The notes below the pieces were generated by a model that did not search any database, had not been told where the DNA came from, and was given only the letters and a program-made list of their open reading frames with translations. Shown here piece by piece: positions 56,418-64,000 of a DNA stretch of 64,000 nt. This stretch comes from Emcibacteraceae bacterium (lineage in GTDB: Bacteria > Pseudomonadota > Alphaproteobacteria > Sphingomonadales > Emcibacteraceae), in NCBI GenBank assembly GCA_021774795.1, contig JAJFIR010000012.1:1-64000 (forward strand), given 5' to 3'. Positions within the stretch are counted from its first letter, which is position 1. Every line of letters starts with the position of its first letter. The position numbers and the translations under genes are program-made.

Positions 56418-58395
56418 AAAAATTATCTATTACAATTTCCGGTAGCTCACCTGCCGGCTCGAACCCTAAAACCTTACCGTAAAATACAAGTTCGCTTTCA
56501 AGGCTGTGGATGATATTTTCTTTCTTGCCGAAGCCGTGATATTCGCCTTCATAAGGGTAATACGCCACGGGCACCCCTTTTTCACGCAGGGCGTCTACGA
56601 TAAGTTCTGATTGATTTTTTGGTACTACCGGATCAAGAATGCCTTGGAATACGATCAACGGGCTTTTAAAACCATCAAGGAAATTAATTGGCGAACGGGC
56701 TTTATAGATATCAATATCTTCCGGATATTTTCCAATCAAACTATCCAGATAACGACTTTCATATTTATGAGTATCGCGCGCTAATACTTCAAGGTCACTG
56801 ATGCCGTAATAATTTGCGCCCGCGGCAAAGACATCATGCTGTGATAACGCGACCAAAACGCTATAACCACCGGCACTGCCGCCCCGGATCAGAAGCCTGT
56901 CTTCATCGGCTAAATCCTGTTCGATTAAATAATTCAGCACCGCTTTTGTATCGTCAATATCAACGACACCCCAGAGCCTACGAAGACGTTCGCGGTACTC
57001 GCGGCCATATCCGGTGCTGCCACCATAATTAACGTCAATTATTGCAAAACCACGCGACGTCCAATATTGATTATTGGCGCGAAAGGCGGCACTGGTCGCC
57101 CCTGTTGGCCCGCCGTGAAGGCGAACTATTAATGGCGGAAGTTCATCATCCGGCGCCATAAAGTTCGGGTTTTTCGGCGCGTAATAAAAGGCGTGGGTCG
57201 GCTCCCCCTTTAAATTGGGGAAGGTTATGGCTTCCGGTTCTGAAATATAGGCCGTATCAACGATGGGTTCCTGTGATTTCCTAATTGTCATAAACGCGCC
57301 GTCTTTATATTCGGCTATTTCCGAAGCCGATGTGGTGGTTGAGCCGATCAGATATATTCGTTCACCGTTCGAATAAACTTTTGAAATGCTGGCGTAGGGG
57401 GTCGCAATTTCATTGACCTCTCCGCTGGACAGATCAACTGTCGCCAAATGAGACGTACCGTCTCGCTCAAATTTGGCAATCACTTCCGTATTGCTTAAAA
57501 ATGCATATGAATGGGCACCAAGGGCGCCGGATTTGCCAAATTCCCCTTCATATTGGTGAATGGCACGGGCACCATCATCATCAAATGTTTGAAAATTCCA
57601 CCAGTTATCGGGATCCGCAATATAATAAAGTTTTCCGTCGGCGGTCCAGCGTGGCTCCTGCACTGAAAGACTGGCGCGACTAACGAAGCTTTCCGTGCCG
57701 GAAAGACTGCCTTGTTCGGTGACGTCTGCCGCCCACATTTTGGTATCGTCCCAATTCATGTTGGGATGATCCCATGTGATCCACACCAGTGTTTCGCCGG
57801 ATGGATTAAGTGCCGGGGAGGAGACAAAATCAGTGCCCGAAAACAAAGTGCGGACCTTATGGTCTGCGTCAAGGCTAACAGAAACGAGAGTATTCACAGG
57901 CTCACCTTCTTCTGTATGGTCTTCCTGCACACAGATAAGCTGGTTATGGCTCGCGTCCATAATACAATCGGCGTATCTGTATCCCTCGCTGGTTAGTGCT
58001 TCCGGTGCCTGGTTGGATGTATGACCGGGCGTGTGGCGGTATAAAATCTGGTCACTATGGTTTGAAAAATAAATCACTCCGTCCCAAACATTATATGATC
58101 CGCCGCCATATTCATGAACTCGGGTACGGCTTGAAAACCCTTCTGGGATAGCGTCAGTAACATTTCCGCCCTTATCACGTTTGACGATAACCCGACGGCC
58201 ACCTTCATCAGGGCGGCTTTCAATCCAGTATAAATCATCACCGTCAAGGCGCACACTGCGAAGGCCAACGGCATTTCGTGTCGTTAGTTCCGCTGAAATC
58301 GGCGATTCCCAACTGCCATATGGCGCTTCGGTCATATCATCCCCACAAGCCGTTAAAAGAAGAAGAGATAGGTAACGTAAGATTTTTTTGAACAT
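56416..58395 (-). CDS. S9 prolyl-oligopeptidase-family lipoprotein
   Basis: 659 residues from the ATG at 58395 (MFKKILRYL); GGTGGAAA precedes it. Lipobox LLLTAC near residue 17. An N-terminal beta-propeller (about 30-400) is followed by an alpha/beta-hydrolase domain: IRGGSAGGYSVL with the nucleophile Ser, ILDPVVPKNQSEL with the Asp and YHGFGKKEN with the His. It cleaves peptides from the N-terminus or after proline, probably on the periplasmic face. Divergent from the M20 peptidase (110 bases). Confidence 0.9.
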   Translation of the reverse strand: MFKKILRYLSLLLLTACGDDMTEAPYGSWESPISAELTTRNAVGLRSVRLDGDDLYWIESRPDEGGRRVIVKRDKGGNVTDAIPEGFSSRTRVHEYGGGSYNVWDGVIYFSNHSDQILYRHTPGHTSNQAPEALTSEGYRYADCIMDASHNQLICVQEDHTEEGEPVNTLVSVSLDADHKVRTLFSGTDFVSSPALNPSGETLVWITWDHPNMNWDDTKMWAADVTEQGSLSGTESFVSRASLSVQEPRWTADGKLYYIADPDNWWNFQTFDDDGARAIHQYEGEFGKSGALGAHSYAFLSNTEVIAKFERDGTSHLATVDLSSGEVNEIATPYASISKVYSNGERIYLIGSTTTSASEIAEYKDGAFMTIRKSQEPIVDTAYISEPEAITFPNLKGEPTHAFYYAPKNPNFMAPDDELPPLIVRLHGGPTGATSAAFRANNQYWTSRGFAIIDVNYGGSTGYGREYRERLRRLWGVVDIDDTKAVLNYLIEQDLADEDRLLIRGGSAGGYSVLVALSQHDVFAAGANYYGISDLEVLARDTHKYESRYLDSLIGKYPEDIDIYKARSPINFLDGFKSPLIVFQGILDPVVPKNQSELIVDALREKGVPVAYYPYEGEYHGFGKKENIIHSLESELVFYGKVLGFEPAGELPEIVIDNF

Positions 58396-58504
58396 TTTCC
58401 ACCCGATAATTTGTTTAAATTCAGGATAATCAAACTCACACAAAAATAAAAGTGAAATTAACGCAGCTTTTATTATACTATTCAGAGAACCAAAGGGGAC
58501 ACCA

Positions 58505-60052
58505 ATGAAACATTTAAACCTTCCACTACTTTTGCTGATAGCCAGTTTGCTTGTGCCATTTTCGGCTGTGGCTGAAAATCAACTTGATCCTGATGAAATA
58601 AGAGCAGAAGTTGAAAAAATTAAAATTCCGGCGCTTAATATGTTTAAGAATTATCTGGCGATCCCGAACGACGGCCATATGCATGATGATATCGCGACGC
58701 TGGCCACTTGGGTTGAAACGGAATTTGAAAAGCGCGGTTTTACGCTTTCCCGCCTCGCTACGCCGGAAAACCCGCTTATATATGCAAAACGCATGGTGCC
58801 GGGCGCAAAGCGCACAATACTTGTATATCTTCAGGCGGACGGCCAACCGGTTGACCCTGCTGCGTGGTATCAACCAAACCCTTACGGTGCGGTGCTTCGC
58901 GCGTCCGATACAAACACATGGGAAAACGGAAAATGGCGTGATATTGCGTGGGAAAGTTTGGAAGGAGAGATTGACCCTGACTGGCGCATTTATGCGCGTT
59001 CAGCGTCCGATTCAAAAGGGCCAAATACTCAATTTTTAATGGCCCTTGATGTGCTTGAAAATCTGGGCGTTAAAACCGACTTTAACTTAAAAGTGGTGAT
59101 CGATACCGAAGAAGAGCTTTCATCACCGAATCTGCCGCAGGCCGTTCTTGATAACCGCGAAGAGCTTGCATCAGACATGCTGCTTATTTTTGACGGCCCG
59201 CCGCACCGTTCTGGCGCGCCGACGTTATCATTTGGTGCGCGCGGTATTGCCACACTTACGTTAAAAACATTTGGTGCGAAAGTGGCGCAGCACAGCGGAC
59301 ATTTTGGCAATTATGCTCCCAACCCGGCCTTTCATATGTCGCGCATATTGGCGTCCATGAAATCAATCGACGGAAGGGTGACCATAGATGGTTTTTATGA
59401 CGGTGTTGAAATATCACCTGATGTTCAGAAAATCCTGGACGCGGTCCCCAATAACGAAGTGGAAATGCGTAAAAACATGGGGTTTAGCACACCGGACAAG
59501 GTGGCGGATAGTCTTGAGGCATCCATTCAATATCCTTCTTTAAATATCCGTGGCCTTAACAGCGCGTGGGTGGGAACGCAGGTTCGCACGATAATTCCGC
59601 CCGTCGCAACCGCGGAAATTGATGTGCGGCTGGTGAAGGAAAGCGATCCTGTTTATCTGGTTGGTCTTATAAAAGGCCACATTGAAGCGCAGGGTTACAC
59701 GGTCATCGACCACGCACCGACTGATGCAGAGCGAGCCGAACAAAAACGATATGTTCAATTAAATTATGATATTTCTTACCCGGCATTTAGGTCGGATTTT
59801 GATAGTATCGTTGGAAATTTCGCAAAAAGCGCGCTGACCCACTTAAACGGTGCGAAACCGATCTTGCTACGCACAATGGGCGGATCAATCCCCATCTCAC
59901 CGTTTGTTGATACGCTAAATATCCCTGCGCTATCGGTGCCAACCGTCAACCCCGACAATAATCAACACAGCCCCAATGAAAACATCCGTGTCGGCAATTT
60001 CATAAACGGCATCGCCACCATTGCTGCGGTTTTAGCGGAGAAAGTTGAGTAA
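58505..60052 (+). CDS. M20-family metallopeptidase, secreted
   Basis: 515 residues with a signal peptide (cleaved near SAVAE). M20 fold with SASDSKGPNTQFL (bridging Asp), IDTEEELSSPNL (Glu-Glu), QHSGHFGNYAPNP in the dimerisation domain and NNQHSPNENIRVG (last His). The first motif, usually H-x-D, reads L-Q-A-D-G-Q-P-V-D, with Gln in place of the His. Close relatives with QADGQP are known to me, so it is a subgroup feature. Peptide or amide substrate unknown. Last 8 bases overlap the next gene. Confidence 0.88.
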   Translation: MKHLNLPLLLLIASLLVPFSAVAENQLDPDEIRAEVEKIKIPALNMFKNYLAIPNDGHMHDDIATLATWVETEFEKRGFTLSRLATPENPLIYAKRMVPGAKRTILVYLQADGQPVDPAAWYQPNPYGAVLRASDTNTWENGKWRDIAWESLEGEIDPDWRIYARSASDSKGPNTQFLMALDVLENLGVKTDFNLKVVIDTEEELSSPNLPQAVLDNREELASDMLLIFDGPPHRSGAPTLSFGARGIATLTLKTFGAKVAQHSGHFGNYAPNPAFHMSRILASMKSIDGRVTIDGFYDGVEISPDVQKILDAVPNNEVEMRKNMGFSTPDKVADSLEASIQYPSLNIRGLNSAWVGTQVRTIIPPVATAEIDVRLVKESDPVYLVGLIKGHIEAQGYTVIDHAPTDAERAEQKRYVQLNYDISYPAFRSDFDSIVGNFAKSALTHLNGAKPILLRTMGGSIPISPFVDTLNIPALSVPTVNPDNNQHSPNENIRVGNFINGIATIAAVLAEKVE

Positions 60053-60623
60053 AGATATGGTAGTATATGTAAGTCTGATAATATCTATCTTTGCAATCTT
60101 AGTTTCTGGGGTTACTGCATGGTTGACTTTCTTCCATAGGGGTAATTTATTAATGACAAGACCTTCTGTAGTTTATATAGGGCCGGAAAAAGAGGGCGGC
60201 GGTAACAAATTCTTCTTTAGGTCTCTTATGTACAGCACTTCAAAACGGGGCATGGTTATTGAGAGCTTGCATGTTCGAATTAAATGTGATGATTACAAAA
60301 AAGATCTTAAAATATGGGTTTATGGTAATCGCGATAAACTGATGAGAGGTAGTGGCCTTTTTATTCCTCAAACTGGATTAACCTTTGATCATCATTTTTT
60401 GTTATCAAAAAATTCTGAAGTTTTTGAAATTAGCTCTGGTGACTACAATATTACGATTTTTGCAAATCTAGTAGGTGAAGATAAAGCGGTAGAATTGTAT
60501 GAATTTAATTTAACTATTGAATCTTTAGAAGCCGGAGCATTGATGATAGATGATGATTTAGGTATCTATTTTGACTGGGACCCCGATGCTCAAACATATG
60601 ATGCTCATCTGAAACAATTATGA
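60045..60623 (+). CDS. Uncharacterised membrane-anchored protein
   Basis: 192 residues if started at the TTG at 60045 (188 from the ATG at 60057). GGAG precedes the TTG by about 4-7 bases. One N-terminal helix (VVYVSLIISIFAILVSGVTAWLTF), then a soluble mostly beta part: TRPSVVYIGPEKEGGGNKFF, SLHVRIKCDDYKKDLKIWVYG, DYNITIFANLV. No family recognised. Noticeably more A/T-rich than the flanking M20 and Lrp genes, which suggests separate origin. Overlaps the M20 stop by 8 bases and is probably cotranscribed with it. Confidence 0.7.
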   Translation: MSKDMVVYVSLIISIFAILVSGVTAWLTFFHRGNLLMTRPSVVYIGPEKEGGGNKFFFRSLMYSTSKRGMVIESLHVRIKCDDYKKDLKIWVYGNRDKLMRGSGLFIPQTGLTFDHHFLLSKNSEVFEISSGDYNITIFANLVGEDKAVELYEFNLTIESLEAGALMIDDDLGIYFDWDPDAQTYDAHLKQL

Positions 60624-60633
60624 TTTATTCTTG

Positions 60634-61110
60634 TTAACTCGATAGCTCAAGCGGAACAGCTGTCGTGTATTTGACCTGTGTTACCGCGAAGTGGGTATTG
60701 ACCTCTGATACCATATGAAGGCGAAGAAGTTTTTGGCGCAGGAATTTTTCATAAGACTGCATGTTTTCAGTAACCACCCGCAGCAGGAAATCCATTGACC
60801 CGCTGATCGTATAGCATTCCGTGACTTCGGCGTATTTGGTCACTTCGGCTTCAAATTCTTCGAGCGCATCTTCCTGAATATGGCTTAATTTCACATTGGC
60901 AAAAGCGATGATGTTAAGCCCCAGTGCCTTCGGGTCGAGAAGGCCAACCCGTTTTGAAATGATGCCTTGTTCTTCAAGCCTTTTAATGCGCCGCCAACAG
61001 GGCGCGGACGATAATCCGACAAGGTCCGCAAGCTCGGAATTGGTGATGGCGCTGTTTTCCTGAATGGCGTTTAAAATTTTCTTATCGATATCGCCTAATT
61101 CAATAAGCAT
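60634..61110 (-). CDS. Lrp/AsnC-family transcriptional regulator
   Basis: 158 residues. N-terminal helix-turn-helix: LGDIDKKILNAIQENSAITNSELADLVGLSSAPCWRRIKRLEEQGII. C-terminal RAM/AsnC domain: FANVKLSHIQEDALEEFE and TISGSMDFLLRVVTENMQSYEKFLRQKL, where an amino-acid effector binds. It is divergent from the indolepyruvate oxidoreductase, so it likely regulates that gene in response to aromatic or branched amino acids; inference by position. Confidence 0.92.
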   Translation of the reverse strand: MLIELGDIDKKILNAIQENSAITNSELADLVGLSSAPCWRRIKRLEEQGIISKRVGLLDPKALGLNIIAFANVKLSHIQEDALEEFEAEVTKYAEVTECYTISGSMDFLLRVVTENMQSYEKFLRQKLLRLHMVSEVNTHFAVTQVKYTTAVPLELSS

Positions 61111-61149
61111 TAATTTACCCTTTAAGTATCAAAATATGATATATTATTT

Positions 61150-61160
61150 CCTATAATAGG
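61150..61160. promoter_or_regulatory. Palindrome in the Lrp/oxidoreductase gap
   Basis: CCTATAATAGG is a perfect inverted repeat around one central A, in the 136-base divergent gap, with further TATAAT-like sequence at 61163-61168. It is a candidate Lrp-family operator and/or promoter for the oxidoreductase gene. Confidence 0.4.
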
Positions 61161-61246
61161 TGATATAATGCTAAATAGAAAGCAAATTTCGCCAAAAGTA
61201 TGTAAAAATTACCCGTAATTATATGATTCTATCGGAGCATTTCGTC

Positions 61247-64000
61247 ATGGGCATCAATATTTCCTTGAATGATAAATATGAACTGGCTGAAGGCCGCGCC
61301 TTTATGACGGCGATACAGGCGCTTGTGCGTATTCCCCTTGTGCAGCGTTGGCGCGATAACGCCGCGGGTCTTAACACGGCGGGTTTTATTTCCGGTTACC
61401 GCGGCTCGCCACTTGGTCATTATGATGCGGCGCTTAGAAAAGCGGAAAAATATTTACGCGCCGAAAATATTTATTTTGAAGAAGGCATTAACGAAGAACT
61501 CGGCGCGACCGCCGTGTGGGGCACGCAGCAGGTCAACATGTACAAGCAAGCCAAATATGATGGCGTGTTTGGCATGTGGTACGGTAAAGGACCGGGTGTA
61601 GACAGAAGTGGTGATGTACTGCGCCACGCAAACGCCGCCGGAACGTCGCCTCTCGGTGGCGTGCTTGCCATAGCGGGGGATGATCATGCTTGCAAATCAT
61701 CGACCATACCGCACCAATCCGACCATACATTTTATTCAACCATGCTGCCGATGTTATACCCGGCCAATATGCAGGAATTTGTTGAATATGGTCTGCTTGG
61801 TATCGCCATGTCGCGCTATAGCGGTTGTTGGACTGCGTTTAAAGTGACCAGTGATACCGCGGAAAGCACCGGTGTGGTCGACCTTAACCGCGAAAACAGA
61901 AAAATTATAGTCCCCAGTGATGATGAATTTGAAATGCCCGAAGGCGGCGTTCATATCCGCCCGGCTGATGTCTGGCGCGATCAGGACTACAGGCTGCAAC
62001 GATATAAGCTTTTTGCTGCGCTTGCCTTTGCCAAGAAAAATAATATCGACCGTGTGGTCTGGGATAGCAGCAAGCCGCGTTTCGGCATTATCACCAGCGG
62101 CAAAACTTACGGCGATGTGCGCCAAGCACTTTATGAACTGGGTATTGATGAGGCTATGGCAGAGAAAATCGGGTTGCGTTTGTTTAAGGTTGGCATGCCT
62201 TGGCCGCTTGAGCCAGAAGGAATGCGGAATTTTTGCGAAGGGCTAGATGAAATTCTAATTGTTGAAGAAAAACGCGAACTGATTGAAAATCAACTTAAGC
62301 AGCAGCTCTTTAACTGGCACGCCGATAAGCGCCCGGTGGTGGTTGGAAAATACGATGAAAAAGGAAAATGGTTGCTGCCGCCGGAAAATGAACTTTCCGT
62401 CGGGCTGATCACCCACGTGATCGCCGATCGGATTTCGCATTTTTATAATAGTGAAATGGTTGATTTCGCGCGAAATTACTTTAATCGCCGTGAAAAAATG
62501 CAAGCTGAGTATCAATCACCCTTGGTGCGCAGTCCTTATTTTTGCTCTGGTTGTCCCCATAATAGCTCAACCAAAGTGCCGGAAGGAAGTCGCGCAACCG
62601 CAGGCATCGGTTGCCATATTATGGCTCTCTGGATGGACCGCAGCACCGATACATTCACACAAATGGGCGGTGAGGGTGTGCCTTGGATCGGGCAAGCACC
62701 ATTTACCGATGAAAAACATATATTTACAAACCTCGGCGACGGCACATACCAGCATTCAGGCATTCTCGCGATCCGTGCCAGCATCGCCGCTAAAGTGAAT
62801 ATTACTTATAAAATTTTATATAACGACGCGGTGGCGATGACCGGCGGCCAGCCGGTTGAAGGTGGCCTTACGGTTGAAATGATCGCCCAGCAGCTTCGCG
62901 GTGAAGGCATTCAGAAAATCTGGATTCTCACCGAAGATTTGGATCGTTATAATTCACGCGGTGCCATTCCCGCCGATATTCCAATACTTTACCGTGATCA
63001 GTTGGAAGCAACCCAACTTCAAGCGCGTGAAGTTGAAGGATGTTCGGTCATTATTTTCGACCAGACCTGCGCCGCAGAAAAACGCCGCCGCCGCAAGCGC
63101 GGCACGTTGCCCGATCCCGACAAGCGCGTGTTCATCAATGATGCGGTTTGTGAAGGGTGCGGTGATTGTTCGGTTAAATCAAACTGTGTATCGGTGGAGC
63201 CACTTGAAACCGAATATGGCCGCAAACGCACCATCAACCAATCAAGCTGTAATAAAGACTTTAGTTGTGTAAATGGCTTTTGCCCTTCATTTGTTAGCGT
63301 TATTGGTGGCTCGCTTAAAAAACCAAAAGTCACTGGCCTTGATGAATTGGTCGCGGATATTCCTTTGCCGCAAATTGATGAAGTTGAAACCGAATATAAT
63401 ATTCTGGTTACAGGGGTTGGTGGAACTGGTGTTCTGACAATTGGTGGTATTCTCGGAATGGCTGCGCATATTGATGGTCTTGCCAGTAATCTGCTTGATA
63501 TGACGGGCCTTGCGCAAAAGGGAGGCGCAGTGCTTAGTCATGTGCGGCTTGGTAAAGACATCGAAATTCTTCGCACACCCCACATCATGACCGGATGTTC
63601 GGATCTGCTCATCGCCTGTGATCTCGTGGTGGCAGCAAGTCCAAGTGCGATTGAATGTGTCAGAAGTGACCGGACAAAATCGATTGTAAACGGTCATAAT
63701 TCGCCGGTTTCTGCTTTTGTTGAAAATAATCAAATCGATTTTCAGCAGGAAAATTTAAAACGTTCCATAGAAGCACACACTTTGGATGGCGACCGCCATT
63801 ATGTAGAAGCCACAGAGCTTGCGACAATTTTGCTGGGTGACGGCATAGCAACAAACATGTTTATGATGGGTTACGCCTGGCAAAAAGGTTTTATTCCGCT
63901 TTCATTTAATGCCATTGACCGCGCCATAGAGCTTAATGGAGTAGCCATTGAAGCCAACAAAAAAACTTTTGCCTGCGGAAGGTTAGCAGCGCACGATATG
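61247..64000 (+). CDS. Indolepyruvate ferredoxin oxidoreductase, fused; 3' end off window
   Basis: 918 codons open to the window end from the ATG at 61247 (GGAG 9 bases before it); another in-frame ATG at 61223 lacks a site. Fused alpha-beta-gamma enzyme: FISGYRGSPLGHYDAALRK at the N-terminus, TPP domain with FCSGCPHNSSTKVPEGS (about residue 429) and NLGDGTYQHSG, VCEGCGDCSVKSNC for a [4Fe-4S] cluster (about 634), and TGVGGTGVLTIGGILG of the gamma domain (about 721). It decarboxylates aryl- and branched 2-oxoacids to acyl-CoA. Full family length is near 1150, so about 230 residues are missing on the right. Confidence 0.95.
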   Translation, partial: MGINISLNDKYELAEGRAFMTAIQALVRIPLVQRWRDNAAGLNTAGFISGYRGSPLGHYDAALRKAEKYLRAENIYFEEGINEELGATAVWGTQQVNMYKQAKYDGVFGMWYGKGPGVDRSGDVLRHANAAGTSPLGGVLAIAGDDHACKSSTIPHQSDHTFYSTMLPMLYPANMQEFVEYGLLGIAMSRYSGCWTAFKVTSDTAESTGVVDLNRENRKIIVPSDDEFEMPEGGVHIRPADVWRDQDYRLQRYKLFAALAFAKKNNIDRVVWDSSKPRFGIITSGKTYGDVRQALYELGIDEAMAEKIGLRLFKVGMPWPLEPEGMRNFCEGLDEILIVEEKRELIENQLKQQLFNWHADKRPVVVGKYDEKGKWLLPPENELSVGLITHVIADRISHFYNSEMVDFARNYFNRREKMQAEYQSPLVRSPYFCSGCPHNSSTKVPEGSRATAGIGCHIMALWMDRSTDTFTQMGGEGVPWIGQAPFTDEKHIFTNLGDGTYQHSGILAIRASIAAKVNITYKILYNDAVAMTGGQPVEGGLTVEMIAQQLRGEGIQKIWILTEDLDRYNSRGAIPADIPILYRDQLEATQLQAREVEGCSVIIFDQTCAAEKRRRRKRGTLPDPDKRVFINDAVCEGCGDCSVKSNCVSVEPLETEYGRKRTINQSSCNKDFSCVNGFCPSFVSVIGGSLKKPKVTGLDELVADIPLPQIDEVETEYNILVTGVGGTGVLTIGGILGMAAHIDGLASNLLDMTGLAQKGGAVLSHVRLGKDIEILRTPHIMTGCSDLLIACDLVVAASPSAIECVRSDRTKSIVNGHNSPVSAFVENNQIDFQQENLKRSIEAHTLDGDRHYVEATELATILLGDGIATNMFMMGYAWQKGFIPLSFNAIDRAIELNGVAIEANKKTFACGRLAAHDM

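Noticed and set aside
63287-63733. 148-codon minus-strand frame inside the oxidoreductase gene
   Set aside because: The plus-strand protein is in frame with clear motifs through the region; the antisense frame is a codon-composition artefact.

Overview
The window reads as a chromosomal segment of a low-GC, probably marine alphaproteobacterium. This rests on gene content and order: the DivK-PleD cell-cycle pair, MipZ, the small alphaproteobacterial families DUF1489 and DUF3572, a zinc-ribbon DinB, and the block pyrB - inactive-type dihydroorotase - plsY - dprA - topA - rnr - rpmG. No order or genus can be fixed from the sequence alone. No rRNA, tRNA or CRISPR array was seen, and no gene-free stretch exceeds about 300 bases.

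Layout. 1-6.3 kb is a disturbed accessory region. It holds the first codons of an IS30-like transposase at the edge, a small secreted YCII-like protein, and a LytTR response regulator with a LytS-type kinase cut by one in-frame TGA behind a membrane acyltransferase. Next come a 5'-truncated MFS transporter and a decaying mobilization module (MobC plus a relaxase with in-frame stops) that replaced the MFS 5' end. 6.3-12.8 kb is a periplasmic peptide-catabolism cluster: a metallo-beta-lactamase-fold protein, two tandem M19 dipeptidase lipoproteins, an M55 D-aminopeptidase, DUF1330, a YajG-like lipoprotein and, facing them, a class V aminotransferase. 12.9-30.3 kb is mostly core: mgtE, DUF1489, a Bax-like glucosaminidase, mipZ with a Tim14-like J-protein, a phosphomannomutase, clpS-clpA, a GNAT/GDPD/RidA operon, a diguanylate cyclase, an amidohydrolase, dinB-DUF3572 and divK-pleD. 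30.3-40 kb is the leftward core operon from ruvX/pyrB to rpmG.

40-50 kb starts with a TPP riboswitch and thiC, closed by a long terminator hairpin. It then turns accessory: an RraA-like protein with a FucP-type sugar symporter, a solitary 1027-residue restriction-modification enzyme, a decapitated TetR regulator and a third M19 dipeptidase. 50-64 kb carries argG, a YdjM-like membrane protein, xdhC with a MocA-like nucleotidyltransferase, a short SoxC/SoxD-like sulfite dehydrogenase pair, S9 and M20 peptidases, and an Lrp regulator divergent from a fused indolepyruvate ferredoxin oxidoreductase that runs off the right edge.

Taken together, the accessory genes suggest an amino-acid and peptide-scavenging heterotroph: three dipeptidases, M55, S9 and M20 enzymes, an aminotransferase and an Lrp-linked 2-oxoacid oxidoreductase. 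I did not find a clearly new multi-gene system. The most unusual items are the in-frame nonsense codons in otherwise intact genes, the relaxase/MFS junction, the thiC-tail-like sequence beside the restriction gene, and several enzymes that lack a canonical catalytic residue.
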